From contig JAMZAV010001291.1 in assembly GCA_024449915.1 (NCBI GenBank), positions 186,001 to 250,000 on the forward strand: a stretch of 64,000 nucleotides of DNA, read 5' to 3'. This document shows positions 43,259 through 55,200 of the stretch, in pieces. Below the pieces are notes generated by a model. It was not told where the DNA came from and did not search any database. It saw only the letters and a list, made by a program, of their open reading frames with translations. Source of the stretch: Sweltsa coloradensis. Lineage: Eukaryota > Arthropoda > Insecta > Plecoptera > Chloroperlidae. Both the position numbers and the translations under genes were made by a program. The first letter of the stretch is position 1, and each line of letters opens with the position of its first letter.

Positions 43259-46200
43259 GTAAGTAGGGCCCAAAAACGCAAGAACCAGCTTTGGCTTGGG
43301 TGCCCTAGGCCCCTAGCTTTTACATTTGTGCTTGAAATTTTGCCAACGCCCCAAACAAAAGGGCCCCTAGGCTACCTAGGAGCCTATCGGCCTAATTACT
43401 TCTTTAAAAACCTGGTTAGGCTTCTTGTGCAGGCGTTTGTGATTGATCAGGTCGTAGGGTAAGGCCTAGGCCTATGTAACAATAAGTTTAGGCCTAGGCC
43501 TAGCTGGGCCTATAGGGCCTACCTAGGCCTAGCCCTGGGCCCTTGACAGTGCATGACTTGACAAATTTTATAGGCCTAGCCTAGCCCTCCCTATACCCTA
43601 GGCTAGGCCTAGGCTAGCCGAGGGCCTATGTATAGGCCTACAACGATTCATGTTTTTCAAAATAATCCAACAAATGTTTATGAACCCATATCTCAATCAC
43701 TTTTTCTAAAGTAGGCCTAAGCAATAAGTTTATGGTTCGCAGCTCTTTTAGTTTCCTAGGGTTCTTGACCTTTGGTTATTGGTAGCCCTATTCGAGGAAA
43801 CCAGAGAATGTAGATAGCGCGCGCGTTCGTCAATATGCCGACTGTTCAGGGGTAGGCCTCAGTCTAGAAGACCAGCATAGGCGCAAATTGTATTGTACCC
43901 ATATTGTTGGTATTGTATCTCTCTCTCTACGATTGACTATTATAGTCGGTGGTAGGTTCTTCATCCTTCCTTCCTTATTCTTATTTCACCTTCCTTCCTT
44001 CTTATTTGATTCATCCTTTCGTTTCACATATTTCCACGTTATTGTTTAATTTACCATCTCTATTCTTCGCTTTATTTCCGTCTTCCTTTGATTTACATCT
44101 TCAGTCCATGTGGACTTCATCACACACTCATTTGCGAGCCCTTTTCCTCTTACTTATTTAGTCCGGATGAGCCTTAGGCAGTAGTTTTAAAGACTTTTTA
44201 AAACCTTTGATATCCTTTTCACCCACTACCCCCTCTTTCAGGCCATTCCATTCCACCACCGTTCTGGCCAAGAACGAGTTCCTCCCTACGTCAGTAGCCC
44301 ATGTCCCTCTCTCATATTTCCACTTATGATCCCCTCTTGCTAGATAATTTGCCTTCCTTAGTAGACTGTTCATCTCCCCCCATCCTTCGTGATCTCTAGT
44401 CACTCTATACATTTTCCCTAGTCTGTTCATCCTTTGTCTGTCCTCTAGCTCTTCCCATCCTAGATCTCTTACCATTCTGGAGACACTCTCATACTTCCTT
44501 ACTACATGTCCATTTACTACATCCTCCTTCCATGTATTCCCCTTTCTAAGAATATAGCCTCTATCTCATCTACTTCCCCCTTCCTATACGGGTCCCATAT
44601 AGCTCCAGCATACTCGACCACCGGTCTCACTAGGGTTTTGTATGCATGCCCTTTTAATTCACTACTTGCCCCTTTTAGTGTCCGCATAACAAAATTAAGG
44701 CATCTAAATCCTTTCTTAGAAACCTCCTTGACGTGTTCCTCCCAGCTGAGCTTATACTGCAGCCACACTCCTAGATATTTAATTTTTTCCACCTTTTCCA
44801 GTTCCTTCCCCATGAGTGAGTAACCTTCCCCTGGTCCTCGGACTATCCTCCTTCTTGTGAACCTTACCCATTTTTACATTTATCAGTGTTAAGGCTCATC
44901 TCATTGCCCATTCATTACCCATTCCTCCAGTATAGTCAAGTCCTGCTTCAGGTCCGTTACATCCCTAATATTCCTTATGATTCTTATTCTCTCTTCGTTT
45001 TCTAGGTGAAGGTTCTCCTGACCCTCTGACATTATGATTATACATGTATTAACGTTGAAAACATTGTGTTTGAACGCATATTAAAAGTGGTTTTATGCTT
45101 AAAATTGAAGTAAATACATTTAGTTAGTATTCGAGCCACTATGGATTGGAGAAGGATCGCGGACATTTATTGAGGGAGAAGTAGGGCCTAGTTATTGCAA
45201 ACCACATCATCTTTGTGGTTGCACAGGCAATGATGGCAAAACTATGAACGTGTGGCCTACAGTGATGTGACAGGCTGTTGGTCAGCTGTATGAATGCATA
45301 GAGGTGTGTGTTTTGGTTTTATTTAATAAAACCAAAATAACACGGCCACATGGTTAAATAAATCATATTCTCCTATTTGCTTTAAAAATAACACAGTTAG
45401 GGGTAAGTGGGGTAAATAGGACCACTTATAGAACTTTTCATCTTTGACTTCTGTAAAAAGTTGTACAATTGATTTTTTAATGATTTTTTGGTTGAACATT
45501 ATTCTTTGCACTGTTGTTAGTGTAGGGAATAACTTGTGTGTCATTTTCCTAAAATCATGTAGCCCTAGGCCTACTAGGAAAAAAATCAAATGTAAAATGT
45601 GGTATGGAACTCTACTAGTTTGACGGAATTGCTATTTTTTATCAATTTTTTTTTTTTTTTCCAAAACATCAATATTTTATAGGAAACACAAACTAAATGC
45701 GCGGAAACAAATTTCAAAGAATATTTACAATTAAAAAATTAAGTTTTCTCTAGGCCTACGTAACAACTCACAACAGACCAGGGCCACGCCCCGCCCACAC
45801 TGTGTGAAGTTGACTCCGGTTAGCGAGGAGCGACGCGGCCTAGGCCTATTCCTACCGTGCTGAGATGTTTACTCACTGCGAGTAACCTTACAAGAACATA
45901 ATAAAAAAATCCAAAATAGAATCATCACGTTTTTACTGTTAGGCCTATAGTAACAAAAAAAACTTCAAAACCTTTAACGTCGCTATTTTAAACGAAAATC
46001 CTATTGTAATAAAAGTCCTTTTTTTAAATAACGACGTTAAAGGTTTTGTAGGTGGAGTATTTTTGCGAAAAGGGATGGTAGGCCTCAACATAACATGGCT
46101 GACCGACAAGTGACTAGTGAAATGTGCGAGTGTTTGAGTACAATCTGTGAGCAATTCAAGCAAACTAAAAGTGATCAAATAAATCCAAAAGGTACTTTCC

Positions 46201-49200
46201 GCGCCAAATAAATACATTATTATATTCATTTACAAAAACGATAATAAATTTAATGTAACAAACAACATAACATAGCGTACCATGAAGTGACAGTGACATG
46301 TGCGAGTGTTGTGTAGGGCTCAGGGGTAGGGATTGCGTGTGTTATTCAATCAAACTAAAAGTGATTAAATAAGTCCAGAAACTACTTTCCGCGCCCAAAA
46401 ACCAAGTAAACACATAATAATATTCAATTAGAAAAAGGAAAATCATAAATTTAATGTAAAATAACATTCCTGTCAAATTAAGATTATACCTGTTCCTATT
46501 TACCCCGTCATTTTGGGGTAAATGGGAACAGACAACACTGTAGCTTATTGGTGTGAGGTAAAACAAAATGGGGTAAATAGGAACAGACATATCTGATGTA
46601 TGATTTCAATAAAAAAAAAAATAAGTTAGGCTAAAATGTAAAAAACTGTGGATGCTATGTAAGAAAACAATATCAGATTATATATTGAAACCGGAGCGGA
46701 GCGAAGCGCTACATTTGTGTCAAAAAAATTCTTAGGTACCGGTAGTTGTTTTTGTGACAATAGGATTTTAGTGTTTTTTATCAACCTTGCAAATAAGTAA
46801 GTGGAAAAATTGGGAAGGGGGGATGAATTTAACTTTTCTAATCAAATTTTATCAACGGTGGGAATATGGGGTAATTAGGAACACACATCAATCTTATGGG
46901 AATCTTGTGAATATAATGCACTGAGGTGATATTTTCCCAAGTGTCAGAAGAAATTGAGGAAAAAGCAGAAAAATGGCCTAAATGGCAATTTTCACAACAC
47001 CTGGTCAACCACAATGGTCAAATAGAGATGGCTGTGAAGATCGAGAAAAGTTCCCATTTACCCCATAAATATAACCCATAGGTTAACTGTGTTGTTCCTT
47101 TTTACCCCACTTGTTCCTAATTACCCCGAACCAGTGTTCCTAATTACCGTACCCCCAAATGGAGGTGGTATGGGGTAAATGGGAACAGGGGCTTAACAGC
47201 CATGATGGACAAAGATAAGCAAATGCAAACAAATTGTAAAATCATGTTCATAGTTAGGGGGAACTTTTTATATGTCTAATATATTTTTAGGGTACTCTTT
47301 GGACATAATTTTTTTTTCTAAAGTTTTTTTGACTGAAACTTACATCAACTTTTAAGTGTAGGGTAGTTTTTAAAAAATCAGAAAACTATTAAATTAACAT
47401 CAGAATAAGCTGATTTTTTGATATTATGTTGTTGAGAAAATAAAAAGGTTACATGGAATATTTTTTTCTATTTTTTAAATAGGTCATGGGGTAGATTTTA
47501 GGGATGTTCCTATTTACCCCATGTTCCCATTTACCCCACTTACCCCTAATTCTATTCTTACTTCTTAGTCACTTTTCACGAAAAACCTGCCGATAAAAAC
47601 AAGCTAAAACGAAAACAATACTTGCAATTTAAAAAAATAGTGCTAGTATTGTGTTTGGTGGTATTTGCAAAATAAAAACTAGGGTGACTTATGCACGTAT
47701 TATTGCAATATACTATGGATTTTATTTTTAAGTAATACGATTGATTATATCACTGTATTGCAATGCGAGAAATGCGAAAATACAATAAAAAACATAACAC
47801 CACTTTTTACAATTTCCAAAACGAATTAAGGGGAAAAAAACATACACACCTCTATGAATGCGTACAGGGCCTAGGGTCAGTTGCACTTTCAAAAATGCAT
47901 TGACAAACTTTCACATCGTAATAATTAAGACGCCATTTGTGTTATGTTCATGAAGTGCGATTCACACTTCACATAACACTTTCCACACTTTTATTATCTT
48001 TGACGTAGAATTGCGTCTGGGACGAGGCCGAAAGTAATGAAATCATTTGCTGAAAAACATGTCTAAATAGAACGGTAAAAAAAAAAAAAAAAACGACCGA
48101 ATGTAAATTTGAACTGACGACCTTTCGCATAGAACTCAAACGCGCTACCACTTCGCCACAATGCACAGTGATATTTAAAACTAATAGCCTATATGTTAGG
48201 TGGTATCGTCGATGACCGTACGTCGAATAGTGCATAATTATTCGTAAGGCTGACCTTTACACTCGGTAATAAAAAATCACAGCCTGTAAAAGCTCCGCGT
48301 ATACCATTTAAATTCACATTTAAATACTAACACTTGTAGCCGCGTAGGCCCATTAAAGTGTCTGTCCCAGGCCAATTATTATAAAAAATGAAGGCCTAAA
48401 TTACAAATAGATGTAGTGTAGGTACCGAGTAGGACTACTGGGCCAAATATTTAGAACTGTCATAATGATTTTATATTGGCGTATTTGAATTTTATGTAGG
48501 ATACTCCTAGTTTGACATTGTCAAGACTCGGGACACCGGCTAGACACACCAAGTAGGTCAATCAAAAAGTTTATTTTACCACAAAAATTGTAAACGTTTT
48601 AATGTTACCCCACCTTTAAACGTTATGTGCATAATATAAAATTGCCAGAAAAATAACTCAACGGTAGTATAAGCCTATTACTCAGCAGAACAATGCTGTT
48701 CGACACCACGAAAGTGCAGACTGCAGACACACATGTGTTTATAGTGATTGGTTACGCTATAGAGGACTCAAATCACCTAGAGAATGCGCTAGTGTCGCGG
48801 GGGCGTAGCACCGTCATGGCCGCCGAGTGAGGATACCTTTGTAAACACCCATATGATCCTACACAAGCACAGTGTAAATATGTAAGGTTTTGGGGGAATA
48901 GAATTGAATAGGTATCATGGGGCTCATTATGAATTTAAAATCTAGTATTTATTTATTTATAAGTATTTCTAGTATTTACATAGATTTATATCAGCATTTA
49001 TAATTAAAATACCTACGGATATAGTCTGTCGGGCGCCTGTGAACGTAGACATTGATATAAACCGCTTATTTTTGTGGCCGTAGTATTATTCCAGAGTACA
49101 ACGTTACAGAGTCCAACATACTTTGAAATAATATCAATATAATGACTAAATTTATTAATATCAAAGCAAAATATTAAGTTATGTTCTATCTATAATAGGC

Positions 49201-52200
49201 CTAACATGGAATGTAATGCAATACTAGAGTAGCACACAGCGTTTCAATTCAAGCAACAACAATAAAGCCACTCAAGCTTTGTGAAGAGTGAAGACAATAA
49301 AGCAGTTAACAATAAACATTATGCGTTCCTAAAGTATTAGAATGCAAAATAAAAAATTACTGGACAAAACACCAATATAAAAGAACATTGGGAATAACAG
49401 GTCAACATGGCTTGTGCTTAATTTTTTCGGAATCATGGTAGCCCAGGTATTAAAATGCAATACTTAAATTTTTTAAACCTTATTCACCCACTCTTGAGGG
49501 GATTTGATTGTTTTATTGTGATTACGAAAATCCCAATATAAATACTATAAACAAAAACAGGAATTGAACCCATGGTCTCCCTCTGGCCGGGCGCGGACTA
49601 TAACTGGGAGTGGTGATTTAATAACTTAAGATTTTGATATTCATTATATTATAATATCAAAATGCACCAATAATTCAGCAACAAATACACTACCGCGGTC
49701 TCGGTGGTCTTTTGGGAGGCATGGGTTCGATCCCCGGCCAAGGTTGAGTCTGGTTGGGTTTTGTAAATCTGGACTAAGCCCATTTATTGTGATATAATCG
49801 AGGGCTACTGATTGTTTTAAGCCAAAAATGAATTAGTCTTATCAACTAGGTATGAATTTAATATATTAATATGAAGACCACTCTTTATTAAGATCTCACT
49901 GAATTACCTAAGTGAGAGAGAATGTGTTTTGTTTCCGTAATTTCTTGTAGATTCCTTACACGAAATAACGAATCAGTGCATGTGTTGAGTCACTTATCTT
50001 CCAATAAGTGGCTTCAGCAAATATACACTCTAATGGCAAGTGGGTAGGTGGATTGTGTAGGCCTACAGATAATATTCAACGTACAAAATGTGTAACTAAC
50101 AAAATAACAGTAGGTATAGTTGGTTAACCAGTCGGCGTTTGATTACGTTTTCAGTGTCTCCAATGCATTTTTTCACGGAATGAATTATGTTTCTGTTAAA
50201 ATATGATGTTGAAGACTAGATTCCATGTAGGTGCTGTTTCTTGTGTGCGCAATAGAACATCACAATACTTATCTCAATTAGTTAATTTCTTACGCGCGAG
50301 GATAGCATGTGTAGATTCTATCCTCACTAGCGCGTTTCCAGCGTTCGCCGCCAGAGTGGACATGAGAAAATGGAGCGCTCTATTAACAGCACCCTTTTCC
50401 ACTCATTCCTCATTTTGAATCATTCAGAAATAAATAAAAGTATATATCATTTGTTTTCTTTGATGAGCACTGTGGCACCGAACATTATTTCTTTGTGTTA
50501 GGTCGGGATATATGTGAGAAACCCCTACCTCTTGCATGATGTTCCGCGATCAGTACCCCCGAAATAATAGTTCGCGGTTCGACCACTTGGCTGCGCTAGT
50601 GTTCCTTGTTTTCTCGAATTACTGTTGAACATTTCCATTCGTTGTAAATCTCCCCATTTTCCAATGGGCAATGACAAATATAATTGAACGAGTGAGCGTA
50701 GCGAACGTAGTGATTTCCATTCGACTTAAACGGCCCTAATTGTTTTTCTGCGTGCGTGTGTGTGTGTGTGTACGTTGAAAATCAGCCGAATCGCTGAACA
50801 GATTGCGCTGAAATTTTAAACAGACATCCGGTACGAGTTTATTGAGAACTGCTAACAAAATCAGCAAGATTCATTGCGGTTTAAACCTACAAGAAATGAT
50901 AGACTGAAAAATAGACTTCCAATGTTTAGAAATTATTTTAACGACAATGTTTTAGATTTTGAAAATATATTTTTTGTTTGTTTTTCGCCTGGCCGTGTAA
51001 TGCCGTGCCCATGCAAGGTCTGTCGAATGTTGGACGTCAAGGTACCCCCAAATTCCGCTCGTAGATTGAGTAAACCTTGCAATATTTTCACGTATTTCGT
51101 ACTGGCTATGTTTACCATAGTAGGCCCTATTGCCACAGATGATGGACTACACTGCGTTATATGCATTTCAAAACATGTTTAATTATTTTTTAAATACAAT
51201 CTAGAAATTACAAAATCTTTCCCGACCAGGGGATTGAACCCACGTCTCCCACATTTCGGCTACAAGGGCGCTTTAGCCAACTAGACTAGGGAAACGCCAA
51301 AGTCGTAGTTAGACGAGTGAGCGAGTCATGTGGTGGGTACCCGGGAACATTTGCATTTAAGTTTGATAATTATATTCGTATAAATAATAGGGTAGGCCTA
51401 TTGCTGGAAATCACTGTGCCGGAGGTTGCTGTTGTTGGCAGTCTTCAACTGAATATTCCGTGTGACTGCCGGGTCTTGCTTAATGGTAGATTGTTGGTCC
51501 GGGAGTTGTGTAAAAGTTTAGGCCATAGTTTAGGCCAAAATGCTCCACTGTAGCCTATGATAGGCTATAGGGAGGCCTAAGGTAAGGGGAAGAAAAGAAA
51601 TGTTACCGGGTACTCAACACATGGCTCACTCACTCGTCTAACAACGACTTTGGCATTTCCCTAGTAGGCCTAAATAAATAAATATAAGTTTTTGCAGAGG
51701 CAGCTGAAAAGTCGTAAAGCTCATACTCATACATGGCAGTTGCTATAATTACAATTCCCATACCATGTTTGCTTTAAGAGGTTTTGCGATCGCCAGACGG
51801 AGTTGTGTCCATTTATGCAAGTGGTTTTGACATTGACAATCAACCTTTTGTTAAAACCGTATTATATTCGACACTGTATTGTCACACTTGATGCACCGTT
51901 TGGACAACGCCAATAAACATTGCCAGAACACAAAAACCAACTGATTGTAATTCTCCTCTGTGTTTGGTTTTCGTGCATACTTCTTTTTTAATGGAGGTTG
52001 AATAAACAATGGTTGTATCCTCACTAATCCCTAACCCAATCGTCACCATCATCATAATATTAATCGACTTCATAAGTCGAATCCCAGTTCATAATATTAC
52101 CTTCACCTTCTGTATCCGAGTTTGACTCCAGGAGAGTTCCTGTAGTAGCTTTCGTTTGAAACGTGTGAGATGTTGATGGTTGAACGGGCAAAGTTGTGCA

Positions 52201-55200
52201 TTTACAACAGTTGAGAATGTTACACTGGATTCCTATTTCTTTACTAGAAAATGCGCCGATTTTGTCACTGTCTGTTTGAACACTCTCGTCATGGGGATTA
52301 AGTGAAGTTTGTACATACGAAGTGAACTAGGCCCTAACTGTTTTCTGAATAAGTCAAGGATCTTTTTTTAGTAGGTTTTGAGTCTGTCTGCGAGGTTTAA
52401 ATCACCACGCAGGTTTTCTGCAGGTATAGCCGACATTTTTAAAACTGCTTTAAATATTTACTCTGTAATAGCTGAACTTTTAATTAGATGCCTATTCAAA
52501 ACAATCATCGGTAAAGTGCTGTGAACATATTACAGCTTTTTTACTCGGTGTGAAACCATCATGATTCACTTTTTAAACAATGCCTTAAAACGTGTGGGTG
52601 ACTTGTCACGATTAGGAAATCTATGAAAACTCACTTTCCATCTAGGCCTACCAACAATAGGCACCTTGTGTTTTTCATTGTCATATTTGTAAACACAACA
52701 GTTTGACATTATGTTGATACAAAATACCAAATCCAATAATAAAGATTAGTAGGCCTAGGCCTATCAAATAAATGAAACTATCAAAGCAATATTTTCCTAA
52801 TATCGTTTAACTTAGACACACACTCTAAGGCACGGATTGCTCATAAGGCTGCGAGCCGGGCACTGTGGAGTCGAGGCGGGCGGCAGCGCGACACTCGAGA
52901 TTTAGTCCCAGTGATGTCACGCTCAAGAGGCCTTACAGCCTCAACTCGCAAATCTCTTAAACTAACCAACCATTTAAGTTCAGGTTTGCGCCAAGTGTAT
53001 TACATTTTCAATACCTACCTCTGTTCAAAAGTTTGTTTACCGTACTTCAGACGGCCTTTAAACCTTACGACTTAGGACGAGTTGTGAACGTTTTGATTGA
53101 AACACATACTAGGCAATACAAAATATTACGCTTAGGTCTTGCGCCTTACGCCTTAGACTAGTTGTGAATGATGCTTAAAATCAAACCTGTACTAGGTCTT
53201 CGTACTTACCTTATTAGGCCTAGGCCTATGGATGGGTCCTTAATATTTTTATTTTTTTACGGACGGTCGATGACCGTTTTTATTCCCCTAGTAGTCCGTG
53301 GAACCTATTCTGAATGGTCCCCCGTCACGTGATAGGCTTAGCTGACCGTAAAAATAGCAAACACCTTAGGGCCTATACATTTATGTTCACATAGGCCCCT
53401 ACTGTGTTTGGGGCCTAAAATTAAAACATTTTTTAAATATGCATTATAGCCTAGTGGCCTAGTGGATGTGAAAAAAAACCTACAAAACCTTCCAACGTTT
53501 TTATTTAAAATTTAAATAAAGGACATAACATAACAATTCCACTCCAACCACTCACTCCCCCCAGACCTAATTAGTACCTACTGCCTTTTCCTAAAAATGA
53601 TCTAAATTCCCTCAAACACCCACTAGCTACAACATCCCCAGACAAGTCATTCCACTCCCTAACAGTCCTTGCCAAGAAACCATACCGACCCAGATCCGTT
53701 CTTACTACTTGTAGCTGGGCCTTCAAAGTCCATCTCGCTACCTTCCCGTGGTTTGGCCTGTGAGTAGGGGAGTAGTGTATTCCCCAAAACTAGGGGCGAG
53801 CTCTGGCCGGTTGGGGTGCGTGTTGCAGAGAGAGCTCTCGCGCAATTTTTTATCCCCCTTTCTTCATTCACACAGCCTTATTCATATTTATTTTCTTCTT
53901 TCACTTTTTTTCTTCTCCATACTTGCCGACCCTCTCTGCAACGAGCACTCCTCCGTTCCCACCCAGTTTAACCAATCCTTTCCAACATCCTCACTTCTTC
54001 CCATTAACTCCCCGCGTCTTCCCTTACGTTCCTCCCTTTGGAAAGTAGAAAACATGGTGGTTATCCACAATTATGGAAAAAGAAAATTTGGAAAATTCCA
54101 ATACACTTGACATGGGCACTGATAACTCTACTGTTGAGTGCCCTAAAACAACATTAACTAACTGACTACTTGAAGCTGGAACTTCCATCAATGATCCCCC
54201 CTTCCCCTGTAAAGCCCCCCCCCCCTGCAGCCTATTGCGGATGTCCCCCCACCCCCTACTTCCCCTAACAGCCCTGTAGGCCCTACATATTGCACAACCT
54301 ATCCTAGCCCTTCTTCTTTCCTCTAATTACTCCCACCCCAACTGAAACTTTAACTTTGACCTGAAAAGGAGTTTTATTAATTGTCATCAAAACATAAAGA
54401 ATAGCCTTGAACTCTAAAAAAAAATCTCACTGGGATTTGAGCCAATGAACCCTCGCACATACGTTTGAACGTAAGAATATAGGCCTACACTCCATAAGTT
54501 TAAACTGAATTGGATTGATAGATTATTATTAAGCAGTGGGCCTTGGCCTACCATCCTCTAACATAGGTAGTGCTAAGTCCTGATTCTTGTAACAGGGAAC
54601 ACATCTTGTAGGCCTACAAGAACTGTGGCGCATGTGTAACGTATGAAAATATTGTTCACAGATCCTCCACCACCTCCTCCACCTCCCCAAATGCCAATGG
54701 GCATGAACCACCAAATGATGCAGCAAGGACCAATGATGGGTGGTCCGATGAATATGATGTCTCAAAACTACCACAATATGCCCATGCAAATGATGCAAGG
54801 AATGAACTCGTCTGGGATGATGCCTGGCAACCACCATCAAGCTATGCACATGCTAAATAACCCAGGTATGAACGATGCTCCGTTGGAGTTTAATATGAAC
54901 AAGAATAAACCCCCCATGCCGATTGTCAGCGATGAACGGAGCAACGGGCGTAACGATTCTAACAACGATGATAACAACGGCGCTATGGAGGCCGACAATA
55001 GACGCGATCGAGGAGATCGTCGCGGAAGAGGCGATCGTAGGGACAGAGATCGCGATCGTGAACGCGATCGTCGCGGAGACCCGGATCGTGATCGCAGGGA
55101 TAACCGAGACCGCCGTGACGACAGGGACGATCCAAACGCCAACGCAATCGGTCCCCAGATGCCTCAACACAATGTCATAAGCAACATGCAACAGATGCAA

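Noticed and set aside
54643..54661. ATG at 54643 as the ENOX start
   Set aside because: The codons to 54661 lie in the polypyrimidine/acceptor region (TTGTTCACAG), so this ATG is intronic.
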